From: Cocleimonas sp.
GTDB lineage: Bacteria; Pseudomonadota; Gammaproteobacteria; Thiotrichales; Thiotrichaceae
Assembly: GCA_021647365.1 (NCBI GenBank)
Contig: JAKIUW010000039.1
Span: forward strand, 1-22,870
Direction of reading: 5' to 3'
DNA: 22,870 nucleotides
This document shows, piece after piece, positions 1-7,419 of this stretch. Below the pieces are notes generated by a model. It worked only from the letters and a program-made list of their open reading frames with translations, had not been told where the DNA came from and did not search any database. The position numbers were made by a program, and so were the translations under genes. Position 1 is the stretch's first letter. The number at the start of each line of letters is the position of its first letter.

Positions 1-124
1 TCTGCATGAATTTACTAAAGAAAGAGCCTTCAAAGTTAAGCATTAAACAGAAACGACTTAATACCGCATGGAATGATAACTTTCGATATAAGGTTCTTTT
101 TGGAGGTGATTTTTAATGCGTTAG
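1..124 (+). mobile_element. C-terminal end of an ISAs1-type transposase, cut by the window edge
   Basis: Reading in frame from base 3, about 37 residues are open to a TAA at 114-116. They include NLLKKEPSKLSIKQKRLNTA and end KVLFGGDF. The NLLKKE...K.KR...AW.....KVL pattern is typical of the extreme C-terminus of ISAs1-family transposases, recalled rather than searched. The following TTTTTAATGCGTTAGCCCC (111-128) looks like the end of such an element. If so, the IS boundary falls at the start of the C-tract of the next repeat. The rest of the element lies outside the window, so I cannot tell whether it is intact. Confidence 0.6.
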
Positions 125-170
125 CCCCCCCCCCCCACTTTTACATCATGTAAAAGTGGGGGGGGGGGGG
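125..170. repeat. Inverted pair of the G-tract repeat with extended C12/G13 arms
   Basis: Twelve C (125-136) are followed by ACTTTTACAT, a single C (147), ATGTAAAAGT and thirteen G (158-170). The two halves are perfect reverse complements around base 147, giving a cruciform or hairpin of about 22 bp. This is the only copy with homopolymer arms longer than 7, and neither arm continues into the TGTGCTT tail seen in the other copies. It directly follows the presumed ISAs1 end. Confidence 0.85.
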
Positions 171-474
171 CATTCTCTGACTAATAATAACGTAGCTAAA
201 TAACGTCATTCTATGCTAGCCCCTGTCATCCCGAATGCTCTTGTCAGGGATCTGTTTGAGTATCCGCCCAAGTTCAGAAAGATTCCCAATAACGAGTTGC
301 TTAGCGGAAAAATGCGAGTGTGAGCGAGTAGTTGTTTCGATGCAGTAACTTGTTAGGTTTTGTAATATCCTACGATGAGCTCACAATAACAAGAGTTGGG
401 TTCTACTCTATGAAAAACGAATCTTCAGTATTATACTGATACTCCAGAATTACCATTATAGTAGTAGGAATAAG
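171..474. other. Non-coding stretch with a possible intergenic repeat
   Basis: No convincing gene is present. Bases 223-292 run CTGTCATCCCGAATG, then CAGGGATCTG, then GATTCCCAATAACGAG. This resembles the GTCATCCCGAA...GGGATCT class of imperfectly palindromic intergenic repeats common in proteobacteria. The resemblance is by eye only. AGGAA at 466-470 is the ribosome-binding site of the next gene. Confidence 0.3.
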
Positions 475-915
475 ATGAATTTATTAAAACTTTTTTGCAA
501 AGAAATGGGAGTAAAAAGAACATACTGCCTGTTTTATGCCATTAAGTTATTTATAGAGAATTTTTTTAAAATAATTGGATATTTCTTACTACTTTCATTG
601 CTTGTTGGCTTAACTTTAACCTCATGCCCAGACAACATCTATCTTCAATTCATGCCACTAGTTACAGGATATTTATTTTTTCTATATATAATGATTATTT
701 TTCTTGGTATTCCAGCCTTTAACCTTACGGAAAATATGAGAGCAACGAAAAGCAGAATGATTTTCAGGCTTTTTGTTATCTTGACTTTATTTTTATTATC
801 ATATTATATGCTAATGACCTCTATAGTATTTGAACTCTTAGTTGCCTATGTGAACAAATTATTTCCTCAGGCATCACAATGTACCAAGGGGTTTATGGGG
901 TTTTATCTTGGGTAA
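475..915 (+). CDS. Small multi-pass membrane protein, unknown
   Basis: This 146-residue protein is not one I recognise. It has an amphipathic, basic N-terminus followed by about three hydrophobic segments (roughly residues 32-52, 60-82 and 96-123), so an inner-membrane location is likely. Three cysteines lie outside the N-terminus (Cys51, Cys136 and one in the first ten residues), with no CXXC motif. AGGAA ends 4 nt before the ATG and supports this start. The coding sequence is very AT-rich with many Phe, Leu and Ile codons, unlike the ubi and lip genes, and it sits between IS remnants. It is probably accessory or horizontally acquired. The stop codon lies inside a strong hairpin that probably ends transcription. 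Confidence 0.6.
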   Translation: MNLLKLFCKEMGVKRTYCLFYAIKLFIENFFKIIGYFLLLSLLVGLTLTSCPDNIYLQFMPLVTGYLFFLYIMIIFLGIPAFNLTENMRATKSRMIFRLFVILTLFLLSYYMLMTSIVFELLVAYVNKLFPQASQCTKGFMGFYLG

Positions 916-937
916 ATAATTTTTATTTACCCAAGAT
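905..937. terminator. 15-bp perfect hairpin overlapping the stop codon of the small membrane protein
   Basis: ATCTTGGGTAAATAA (905-919) pairs perfectly with TTATTTACCCAAGAT (923-937) around a TTT loop. The TAA stop (913-915) is inside the 5' arm. The 3' arm is followed by TTA rather than a long U-run, so it is not a textbook Rho-independent terminator. It may still stabilise or end the transcript. Confidence 0.5.
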
Positions 938-1026
938 TTAGGTGACTGGCGTTCTCCATAATAAGTAGTAACTTCATTTAGGTCTCTACTGCAGTATGGA
1001 TCGAATGTTAGTTATTACTGTGTGAA

Positions 1027-1410
1027 ATTCCGAACAAGACCTTGAATATATTACTCAGTGTCAAAGGCGTTGGGAAAGTCTTAGCCTATACACTACTGAG
1101 TGACCTGCCAGAGTTGGGCCAACTCAACCGCAAAGAGATCGCAGCCTTAGTCAGAGTAGCACCTATGAATCGTGAAAGTGGTGCTTATCGAGACAAACGA
1201 AGAATATGAGGAGGACGAGCTAAAATTCGAACAATTATGTTCATGGCAATGATGTCGACAGTACAATCGAATCCATGATTCAAGCGAGATTATCAGCGCC
1301 TAATAGCCAAAGGAAAACCCAAGAAAGTTGCGCTCGTTGCCTGCATGAGAAAGATGATTACCATACTCAATGTGATGGTAAAAACAGAAACACTGTGGGA
1401 TGAAAATATG
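1027..1410 (+). pseudogene. Decayed IS110-family transposase, C-terminal (Transposase_20-type) domain
   Basis: One frame reads LLSVKGVGKVLAYTLLSDLP, then ELGQLNRKEIAALVRVAPMN, RESGAYRDKRRI, stop, GGRAKIRTIMFMAMM, stop, and later KGKPKKVALVACMRKMITIL ending TLWDEN. This is the helix-hairpin-helix-like GVG and VAP...GGR signature of the C-terminal half of IS110/IS1111 transposases. Two in-frame TGA codons (1207-1209 and 1276-1278) fall where TGG would give an uninterrupted frame, consistent with G-to-A decay. The N-terminal DEDD half is missing upstream. The sequence CTTGACTTTCAACCACCGTC just after the frame may be the remaining element end. It cannot encode a working transposase. Confidence 0.85.
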
Positions 1411-1457
1411 CGTAATCATCTTGACTTTCAACCACCGTCACTTGTGAGCTTTCTTTG

Positions 1458-1973
1458 TTATTCAAGAGACCAACTAGATACTCCTGGGTCACACTTTCCT
1501 TCATCGCTACACTCGCCTTCTGTTATTACCACTAACATATTATTATGTATATCATGAAACTCAAAACGGCAAGGCGAAGTACCTGTTCCAGCACAACTCT
1601 GAACTTCATGCCATCCGTTATTATGGTATATATCATTATCCTGACCGTACTGTGAAACATCTTGCCATCTTGTGTTATTTCCTTGCCAACCAGCATCAAT
1701 AATTATTTTTCTAGCTTCAGAGTAGTTCATATTTTGACGTAAGGCTTTAAGACCTGAAATATCGGCTGGTGGTTTTTTATTTTTCTTTGTGCTCTTTGAT
1801 AAACAACTATCAGAATAAGCATAAGGATTTTTATTATCATTTTGTGCACACCAAGAATCTCCTTTTTCATATCTACATTCAGGTGATTTATCTTTGTCGG
1901 GAAGGCATTTTGCAGAAGCTACTCCTGCTATGAAAGGAAGGCTTATAATTACTATAGTTTTAAAAAATCTCAT
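1458..1973 (-). CDS. Cysteine-rich secreted protein, unknown
   Basis: This 171-residue protein has a clear signal peptide (residues 1-21: basic start, hydrophobic core, cleavage likely after ASA). The mature part has eight cysteines (23, 33, 42, 57, 127, 135, 155, 161), an even number that suits disulfides in the periplasm or outside the cell. Residues 76-97 hold LRQNMNYSEARKIIIDAGWQ, a motif I have seen in assorted small secreted hypothetical proteins (L+.GM.Y.EAR+.L...GW), so this part may be a small conserved domain. GGGG at 1978-1981 with AAAA before the ATG supports the start. The 3' end abuts the IS110 remnant. Function unknown. Confidence 0.7.
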   Translation of the reverse strand: MRFFKTIVIISLPFIAGVASAKCLPDKDKSPECRYEKGDSWCAQNDNKNPYAYSDSCLSKSTKKNKKPPADISGLKALRQNMNYSEARKIIIDAGWQGNNTRWQDVSQYGQDNDIYHNNGWHEVQSCAGTGTSPCRFEFHDIHNNMLVVITEGECSDEGKCDPGVSSWSLE

Positions 1974-2163
1974 TTTTCCCCTTTTATTTTAGTTTAACCC
2001 TGTTTTACACGGTTTTGTATGAGTGGAAGCCTTCTGTAAACGCTTGTACTATATGCCTTTGCGTCGCAGACAGCTGACAGTTTATTAGATAGCTTCCACA
2101 CTTCCTAAATATAATAGTTCTATCTAATTCTGTTATTACTGTTATGTATAACCAAGATAGAAA

Positions 2164-2191
2164 CACCATGTAAAAGTGGGGGGGTGTGCTT
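2164..2191 (+). repeat. G-tract repeat, solitary copy (G7)
   Basis: CACC, ATGTAAAAGT, seven G (2178-2184) and TGTGCTT. It is preceded by AAA, matching the longer consensus. It lies 18 nt beyond the ubiB stop and about 190 nt upstream of the secreted protein gene, both on the minus strand. ACACC and GGTGT within the copy could form a 5-bp stem. The rest of the 1974-2209 gap holds only an 8-bp inverted repeat (GTGGAAGC at 2023-2030, GCTTCCAC at 2092-2099). Confidence 0.9.
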
Positions 2192-2209
2192 TGTATCTAT
2201 CTATATAAG

Positions 2210-3856
2210 CTACTTCTTAATCAACCCATAAGCCAACAACAAAACCCCAATAGCCGCAACGCCCCATGTTATCGTTGACTGGCTCGCTATGCTATTAGAA
2301 AGTGTGGCTGTCACTAACAAAGCACTGCCACTCAAAGTTAAAACCGTTCGCTGATTAGCACTTTTAATTTCTTTGCGAATCTGTTCTAGCTGTTGTGATT
2401 CCATTTGCATATTGAGCTGATTGTCGTGCATTTGTTTAATGACATCGTTGATCATCACGGGCATGTGAGGCATTTGTTCGATAAATTTGGGTAAGTTTTC
2501 TTTGGCGCCTTTTAGTAAATGACGGATGCCTGCTTGTTCATCCATCCAGCGTTGTAGGAAGGGTTTTGCGGTTACCCATAAGTCCAAATCGGGGTAAAGC
2601 TCGCGGCCCATGCCTTCGATATTCAGCAAAGTTTTTTGCAGTAAAACTAACTGCGGTTGCACTTCCATATTAAAGCGTTGCGCGGTTTGAAATAGGCGTA
2701 ATAAGAGTTTTCCGTAGGAAATTTCTTTTATGGGTAATTGGAAAATTGGCTCACACACGGTACGAATGGCGGCTTCGAATTCGCTGGCTTTGGTCTCAGC
2801 AGGAACCCAGCCAGACTCGATGTGTGCTTCGGCGACGCGTTTGTAATCACGGTTAAAAAAGGCGTGTAGGTTTTCGGCTAGGTAGCGTTGGTCTGCGGGT
2901 TCTAGCGTTCCCATTATGCCAAAGTCTACGGCGATGTATTTGGGGTTGTCGGGGTTACTTTCATCGATAAAGATATTGCCAGGGTGCATATCTGCATGGA
3001 AGAAGTTGTGGGTGAATACTTGGGTAAAGAATATTTCTACGCCACGTTCGCCCAAGACTTTCATATTAATATTATGGTCGCGTAGCGTTTGAGTTTTTCC
3101 GACAGGAATGCCGTAGATGCGCTCCATCACCATGACTTCTGGCGTGCAGTAATCCCAATAAACTTCTGGCACATACAAATCAGGCGAGCCTTCGTGATTG
3201 CGGCGTAGTTGGCTGGCGTTGGCAGCTTCACGCCCTAAATCTAGTTCATCAAAAATAACCTTTTCGTAATCTTCAACCACTTCGATAGGGCGTAGGCGTT
3301 TGCCGATATGGCTAAAGCGTTCCACCATGCGCGCGATGAGCAACATTAGGTCTATATCGTGGCGAATGGTTTTTTCAATTTCGGGGCGGACGACTTTTAT
3401 AATCGCTTCTCTGCCGTCATGTAATGTTGCAGTGTGAACTTGTGCGATGGAGGCAGATGCTAGTGGTTTTTCATCAAAGTTTTTGAATAGTTCGCTGACA
3501 GGTTTTTCAAGTGACTTCTCAATAATATCGCGTGCTTCAGCGCCTGAAAATGGCGGTACATTATCTTGTAGTTGTGCTAGTTCATTGGCTAAATCATCGG
3601 GCAACATGTCACGACGTGTTGATAGTACTTGTCCGAATTTTACAAATACAGGCCCAAGGTCTTCGAGCGCTCGGCGGATACGAACAGGGCGAGGCGCTCG
3701 GTTTTCTTTTTTCTTGCCCCAGTTCCAAGGGGAGAGATGATAAACAAAACGCAATGGACGAAACGCTGGAATCGCGTAAATCATTTCATCTAAATTATGA
3801 CGAATCAGTACACGGTTAATCTCAAAGAGTCGGTAAGCTTGGGAAAAGATATTCAT
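2210..3856 (-). CDS. ubiB: UbiB, ABC1-type atypical kinase/ATPase for ubiquinone biosynthesis
   Basis: UbiB supports coenzyme Q biosynthesis as an ATPase thought to help extract or deliver lipid intermediates to the Ubi complex. The 548-residue length matches the family (E. coli about 546). Visible motifs are KFGQ (73-76, the family-specific KxGQ), the alanine-rich loop variant ASAS (133-136) replacing a normal P-loop, Lys154, Glu204 in FDELDLGREAANA, HADMHPGN (287-294) and DFG (311-313). Two hydrophobic C-terminal helices (about 503-523 and 528-546) anchor it to the inner membrane. It is the last gene of ubiE-ubiJ-ubiB, starting 2 nt after the ubiJ stop, so translational coupling is likely. 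All key residues are present. A G-tract repeat follows its stop. Confidence 0.97.
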   Translation of the reverse strand: MNIFSQAYRLFEINRVLIRHNLDEMIYAIPAFRPLRFVYHLSPWNWGKKKENRAPRPVRIRRALEDLGPVFVKFGQVLSTRRDMLPDDLANELAQLQDNVPPFSGAEARDIIEKSLEKPVSELFKNFDEKPLASASIAQVHTATLHDGREAIIKVVRPEIEKTIRHDIDLMLLIARMVERFSHIGKRLRPIEVVEDYEKVIFDELDLGREAANASQLRRNHEGSPDLYVPEVYWDYCTPEVMVMERIYGIPVGKTQTLRDHNINMKVLGERGVEIFFTQVFTHNFFHADMHPGNIFIDESNPDNPKYIAVDFGIMGTLEPADQRYLAENLHAFFNRDYKRVAEAHIESGWVPAETKASEFEAAIRTVCEPIFQLPIKEISYGKLLLRLFQTAQRFNMEVQPQLVLLQKTLLNIEGMGRELYPDLDLWVTAKPFLQRWMDEQAGIRHLLKGAKENLPKFIEQMPHMPVMINDVIKQMHDNQLNMQMESQQLEQIRKEIKSANQRTVLTLSGSALLVTATLSNSIASQSTITWGVAAIGVLLLAYGLIKK

Positions 3857-3858
3857 TG

Positions 3859-4524
3859 TTATTTTTTCTGACTTTTTTCTTTATTTTTCTTTTTCACTTT
3901 ATCTTTCTCTTTCAGTAAAAGATTAATACGCGCTTCTAAACGATCAACGCCCATGCGTACATCATCCACTTGTTCCAAGTGGTCGCGAATCTCAGCATCA
4001 GCGGGGCTGAGTTTGGCTTCTTCGCTGATGTATTCGCCTGTGTTGAGTTTCATCGCTTCAACGGTTTCTGTAAACCAACTGCTTGCGCCTCGTGCGACTT
4101 GGCCTGCTTGGTGCGCAATAATATCGCCGACCAGTTTTGATAAAAGCTCTTCCCAATCAATATCGACTTCTTTTAAAATGGCGCTGAATTTTTCTGCGAC
4201 ATGCATATCGCCGTCAATTTCAACATCGCTTTTGAGTAGGGTTTCGCCTGCACTATCAGATGTACCAAGCCTAATCAGCGCCATGGGTGAGCCATGAATG
4301 GTTGCATCTACAACGCCACCATCTTCTTCGCTAGGGTAGTTTCCTAATATTTGGATGCCTGTGGCGCTGGGAAAAAAGTAGAGGTTAAAATCCAGCCCTG
4401 TAATATGCAGGCGAATGATTTTCCCGTCTAGTTCAGCAAGGCGGGGCAGGGCTTCATCGTCGAGTTTTAGCCATGCGTTGATGGCGGTTTCTACAGCGGA
4501 TAGAAAAGGTGTTGGAATTTTCAC
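3859..4524 (-). CDS. ubiJ: UbiJ, SCP2-domain ubiquinone biosynthesis accessory factor
   Basis: This 221-residue protein lies between ubiE and ubiB, the usual place of ubiJ (yigP) in gammaproteobacteria. UbiJ is a soluble lipid-binding scaffold that, with UbiK, organises the Ubi hydroxylase/methyltransferase complex. The N-terminal part (about 15-115) has the SCP2-like pattern, including IIRLHITGLDFNLYFFPSA, HGSPMALIRLG and the acidic DVEIDGDMHVAEKF stretch. The C-terminal part (about 175-221) is a predicted coiled coil ending in a run of lysines, which would suit pairing with UbiK. It is slightly longer than the E. coli protein (about 201) because of that tail. The ubiE stop is 19 nt upstream. 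Assignment rests on order plus the SCP2 pattern. Confidence 0.92.
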   Translation of the reverse strand: MKIPTPFLSAVETAINAWLKLDDEALPRLAELDGKIIRLHITGLDFNLYFFPSATGIQILGNYPSEEDGGVVDATIHGSPMALIRLGTSDSAGETLLKSDVEIDGDMHVAEKFSAILKEVDIDWEELLSKLVGDIIAHQAGQVARGASSWFTETVEAMKLNTGEYISEEAKLSPADAEIRDHLEQVDDVRMGVDRLEARINLLLKEKDKVKKKNKEKSQKK

Positions 4525-4543
4525 AGCTTGATAAAGTCCTTAA

Positions 4544-5314
4544 TTAAAACTTGTAGCCAATATGCAAGGCAACGATTCCACCTGTCATATTGTGATAAGA
4601 ACATTTTTCAAAACCTGCTTCTTCAAACATGCCTTTTAAGGTTTCTTGATCAGGATGCATGCGGATGGATTCTGCCAAGTAGCGGTAGCTTTCTTCATCG
4701 TTGGCGACGATTTTGCCAATGAGTGGTAAAAGCTTGAACGAATATGCATCATAAATGGTATTTAAGCCTGGAACGACAGGCTTGGAGAATTCTAAAACCA
4801 TCAACTTTCCACCGGGTTTTAAACAGCGGTAGATTGAGCGCAAAGCAGCGGCTTTATCGGTTACGTTACGCAAACCAAAAGCCATGGTGGTGATATTGTA
4901 AGTATTGTCTTCAAACGGTAAATTTTCGGCATTGGCTTCTACATATTCGATATTGCCTGCGATGCCCATATCAGTGAGGCGTTTCCGTCCGTTTTCTAGC
5001 ATGGATGGATTGATGTCAGAAAGGGTTACTTTACCTGTTGGACCAACAATACGGGTGAATTTGATAGCCAAATCGCCAGTGCCACCTGCCAAATCTAAAA
5101 TCGTATCGCCTTTTTTAGCACCCGATGTTTCGATGGTGTAACGCTTCCACAGGCGATGAACACCTGCCGACATTAAATCATTCATTACATCGTATTTGTC
5201 TGCAACTGAATGAAAAACTTCGGATACTTTGCCTTGTTTTTCATCGGTGGCTACTTGTTCGTATCCAAAGTGTGTTGTATCAGTATCATTTGTATTGTGG
5301 GTAGATTGAGACAT
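4544..5314 (-). CDS. ubiE: UbiE, ubiquinone/menaquinone C-methyltransferase
   Basis: UbiE is the class I SAM-dependent C-methyltransferase of ubiquinone (and, where present, menaquinone) synthesis. From the chosen start it has 256 residues (E. coli 251). Signatures are THFGYEQVA, YDVMNDLMS (41-49), the SAM-binding DLAGGTGDL (74-82), FGLRNVTDK, RCLKPGG and YRYLAESIRMHPDQ near the C-terminus, ending GGIVALHIGYKF. The reading frame stays open 15 codons further upstream to an ATG at 5359. The ATG at 5312-5314 is preferred because CAGGAAA precedes it at good spacing and it matches family length. It heads the ubiE-ubiJ-ubiB operon. The 258-nt gap to the divergent gene at 5573 must hold promoters for both. 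Confidence 0.96.
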   Translation of the reverse strand: MSQSTHNTNDTDTTHFGYEQVATDEKQGKVSEVFHSVADKYDVMNDLMSAGVHRLWKRYTIETSGAKKGDTILDLAGGTGDLAIKFTRIVGPTGKVTLSDINPSMLENGRKRLTDMGIAGNIEYVEANAENLPFEDNTYNITTMAFGLRNVTDKAAALRSIYRCLKPGGKLMVLEFSKPVVPGLNTIYDAYSFKLLPLIGKIVANDEESYRYLAESIRMHPDQETLKGMFEEAGFEKCSYHNMTGGIVALHIGYKF

Positions 5315-5572
5315 GATATTTCCTGTTTTAATGCATCGTTTGAGCAAATAAAATAACACTAAAACCGCCTTTTGTCGGGCGCTAAGCGGTTAAATATTAA
5401 GCAAAACAGTGATTTAGTAGTAACTCGTCATAAATAGTGAGCTATCATTCTAACATTGCATCGTGCTTCGCTAATGTATTGTTGTAAGTATATCGCAACA
5501 GATTAGCGCATGTATGGTTTATGGATGATTATTTGAAGCTTTATCAAGAAACAGAAATGGAGATTTATCAAA

Positions 5573-6082
5573 ATGAATATGAAGAAATGGTTTTTAGGAT
5601 TAGTGTTAACACTAAGCAGTGTTTTAACACTACCAACATACGCATGGCCAGATGTTGATCATATGAATATGTGTGGTGCGGCAGCAAAACCAGTGCAAGC
5701 GGGTTTCAGGGGTTGGGCGCAGTATGATCAATATGTCGCAAAGCGCGGTAATGCTTATTACTACCGTACTAACTGTCCCAATACGGTGGCATCTAAACAA
5801 GCGCCTGCAAAAGCAGTTAAGAAGGCAGTCGCTAAAAAATCTTACCGAAAAGTAGCCAGCAAGCGCATTGCAAAGTCATCAAAAGCGAAAAGCTTTAAAC
5901 GCACAGTAAAATATGACGAACATGCTGATTGTGCGCGTGTTGATAAAATGAATGGTTCTGGTCCCGCGGTACGAGCGAGAGGAGCAGGAAGAGCATATAC
6001 ACCAGCGTATAGACCTGCAGTGAAAATTGCGTATCGCCCAAGACCTGCTAAAAGAAGATACAACTACTTCAAAAAGCGCTAA
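5573..6082 (+). CDS. Secreted Lys/Arg-rich protein, unknown
   Basis: This 169-residue protein starts with a signal peptide (1-24, cleavage likely after TYA). The mature N-terminal part (25-70) is Trp/Tyr-rich with Cys34 and Cys68 (MNMCG, YRTNCPN). Residues 75-115 form a histone H1/AlgP-like run of Lys and Ala (KAVKKAVAKK, SKRIAK). Residues 116-169 have Cys120 and an Arg/Tyr/Pro-rich tail. The motif pair DVDHMNMCG and HADCARVDKMNG hints at an old internal duplication. GGAG ends 10 nt before the ATG; a second ATG at 5579 is possible. It is divergent from ubiE and convergent with the next gene (6-nt gap). A periplasmic or extracellular polyanion-binding role is only an inference from charge. Confidence 0.65.
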   Translation: MNMKKWFLGLVLTLSSVLTLPTYAWPDVDHMNMCGAAAKPVQAGFRGWAQYDQYVAKRGNAYYYRTNCPNTVASKQAPAKAVKKAVAKKSYRKVASKRIAKSSKAKSFKRTVKYDEHADCARVDKMNGSGPAVRARGAGRAYTPAYRPAVKIAYRPRPAKRRYNYFKKR

Positions 6083-6088
6083 AAGCTA

Positions 6089-6406
6089 TTAAATCATAGT
6101 TTTAGTAACAAAATAAGCAGGCACCTCGTAGGGGTGGCTGCTTTTTAATGCCTGAATAACAGGCTTGATATTTTCTTCTGTGCAGAGCATTTCGACTTTG
6201 TATTCAGATACTGTTTCAATTTCACCTTGTTTTCCCAAAAAAGGCTGACTGCCTTCTAAGGGTTTAAATTGTCCTTGTCCTAGTGTTTGCCATGAACATT
6301 TTTGGTAATTCCCCAGTACACCCGCTCCCGCATTAAACATCGCTTGTTTCACTTGTTCGCATTGTTTTTCTGGTACATAAAAACTGATTTGGTAATGGCT
6401 TTGCAT
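6089..6406 (-). CDS. YqfO-type NIF3/CutA-like domain protein
   Basis: This 105-residue protein matches the stand-alone YqfO-type domain found in proteobacteria, the CutA/PII-like ferredoxin-fold insert of NIF3 proteins. Characteristic stretches are YQISFYVPEKQCEQVKQAMF, the AGAGVLGNYQ turn, CSWQTLGQGQFKPLEGSQPF, then VSEYKVEML and SHPYEVPAYFV. The molecular role of the stand-alone domain is not established; metal or small-ligand binding is suggested by its relatives. GGAG 9 nt before the ATG supports the start. It is divergent from lipA with 50 nt between them, so the two probably share a promoter region. Confidence 0.85.
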   Translation of the reverse strand: MQSHYQISFYVPEKQCEQVKQAMFNAGAGVLGNYQKCSWQTLGQGQFKPLEGSQPFLGKQGEIETVSEYKVEMLCTEENIKPVIQALKSSHPYEVPAYFVTKTMI

Positions 6407-6418
6407 GATGGGTATACT
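6389..6418 (+). promoter_or_regulatory. Possible sigma-70 promoter for lipA
   Basis: TTGGTA (6389-6394), an 18-nt spacer and TATACT (6413-6418), with lipA beginning 39 nt downstream. It overlaps the first codons of the divergent YqfO-like gene. Assigned by eye against the TTGACA/TATAAT consensus. Confidence 0.35.
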
Positions 6419-6456
6419 CCGTGAACATTATTCTGATTGTAGTAGGTAAGTGGTAA

Positions 6457-7419
6457 ATGAGAACAAAAGAAGCTGGGAAAGCTAAAAAAACACAAGGCGT
6501 AAAGCTACGCGGAGCAGAGAAGGTTGCGCGTATTCCTATTAAGGTTGTTCCAAGTACAAAAGTTAAGCGTAAGCCTTCATGGATTCGTGCCAAAGCACCG
6601 ACAACACCAGAAGTTAAACGTTTGAAAGAAGTCTTACGCAATCAAAAATTGGTGACTGTTTGTGAAGAAGCAGCTTGTCCTAATCTGGGTGAATGTTTCA
6701 CCAAAGGTACGGCAACTTTTATGATTATGGGCGATATTTGTACCCGTCGCTGTCCATTTTGTGATGTGGGTCATGGTCGCCCGAATCCTTTAGATGAAAA
6801 TGAGCCCGCCAGCCTTGCAGAAACTATTCAAGCGATGGCGCTTAAATATGTAGTGATTACATCGGTAGATCGTGATGATTTACGTGACGGCGGCGCACAG
6901 CATTTTGTTGATTGTATCCAAGCGGTGCGTGCCTCTAATCCTGATATTCGTATTGAAATACTCACACCAGATTTTCGTGGGCGTATGGATATAGCACTTA
7001 AACTCATGGATCAAGCACCACCTGATGTTTTTAATCATAACTTGGAAACTGTGCCACGTTTATATAAGCAATCTCGCCCAGGTTCTGATTACCAATGGTC
7101 GTTAGATTTGTTAAAGCGTTTTAAAGAGATGCACCCTGAAGTTCCGACAAAGTCGGGTTTAATGTTGGGTTTGGGTGAAGAGATTGATGAAGTTAAAACG
7201 GTGATGCAAGACTTGCGTGATCATGATTGTGAAATGCTGACGCTGGGTCAGTATTTACAACCTAGTTTGGATCATCTTGCGGTAGAACGCTTTGTAACAC
7301 CTGATGAGTTCAAAGAGTTAGAAATAGTTGGGTATGAGATGGGGTTTTCACACGTAGCTAGCGGCCCAATGGTGCGTTCGTCTTACTTTGCAGATGAGCA
7401 AGCAGAGGGTGTTATTTGA
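6457..7419 (+). CDS. lipA: Lipoyl synthase
   Basis: LipA is a radical-SAM enzyme that inserts two sulfurs into protein-bound octanoyl groups to make lipoate. The 320-residue length equals the family norm. The auxiliary cluster motif is C69-X4-C74-X5-C80 (CEEAACPNLGEC), the radical-SAM cluster motif is C95-X3-C99-X2-C102 (CTRRCPFC), and the C-terminal RSSY that ligates the auxiliary cluster is present (GPMVRSSYFADEQ). All catalytic ligands are there. The N-terminal 45 residues are basic and variable, as usual. AGG at 6444-6446 is an adequate ribosome-binding site. No lipB is next to it. The 3' end overlaps the convergent GNAT gene by 8 bp. Confidence 0.98.
   Translation: MRTKEAGKAKKTQGVKLRGAEKVARIPIKVVPSTKVKRKPSWIRAKAPTTPEVKRLKEVLRNQKLVTVCEEAACPNLGECFTKGTATFMIMGDICTRRCPFCDVGHGRPNPLDENEPASLAETIQAMALKYVVITSVDRDDLRDGGAQHFVDCIQAVRASNPDIRIEILTPDFRGRMDIALKLMDQAPPDVFNHNLETVPRLYKQSRPGSDYQWSLDLLKRFKEMHPEVPTKSGLMLGLGEEIDEVKTVMQDLRDHDCEMLTLGQYLQPSLDHLAVERFVTPDEFKELEIVGYEMGFSHVASGPMVRSSYFADEQAEGVI

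Noticed and set aside
125..170. G-quadruplex formed by the G-tract repeats
   Set aside because: Each copy has a single G-run, usually 5-7 long, not four separated runs. Only the G13 arm comes close, and it is more likely to pair with its own C12 arm.
1345..1557. Separate small gene of 70 codons
   Set aside because: Its first part is the C-terminus of the IS110-type transposase relic and the rest is antisense to the secreted-protein gene.
2023..2099. GTGGAAGC/GCTTCCAC inverted repeat as a riboswitch or attenuator of the secreted-protein gene
   Set aside because: Only 8 bp with a 61-nt spacer and no other conserved structure; probably chance.
3447..4297. Long plus-strand open frames opposite ubiB and ubiJ
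   Set aside because: They are antisense shadows of well-conserved genes, with no ribosome-binding sites and no protein-like motifs.
5363..5391. Terminator-like AACCGC/GCGGTT stem upstream of ubiE
   Set aside because: Only 6 bp with a 17-nt loop and no proper U-run; too weak to call.
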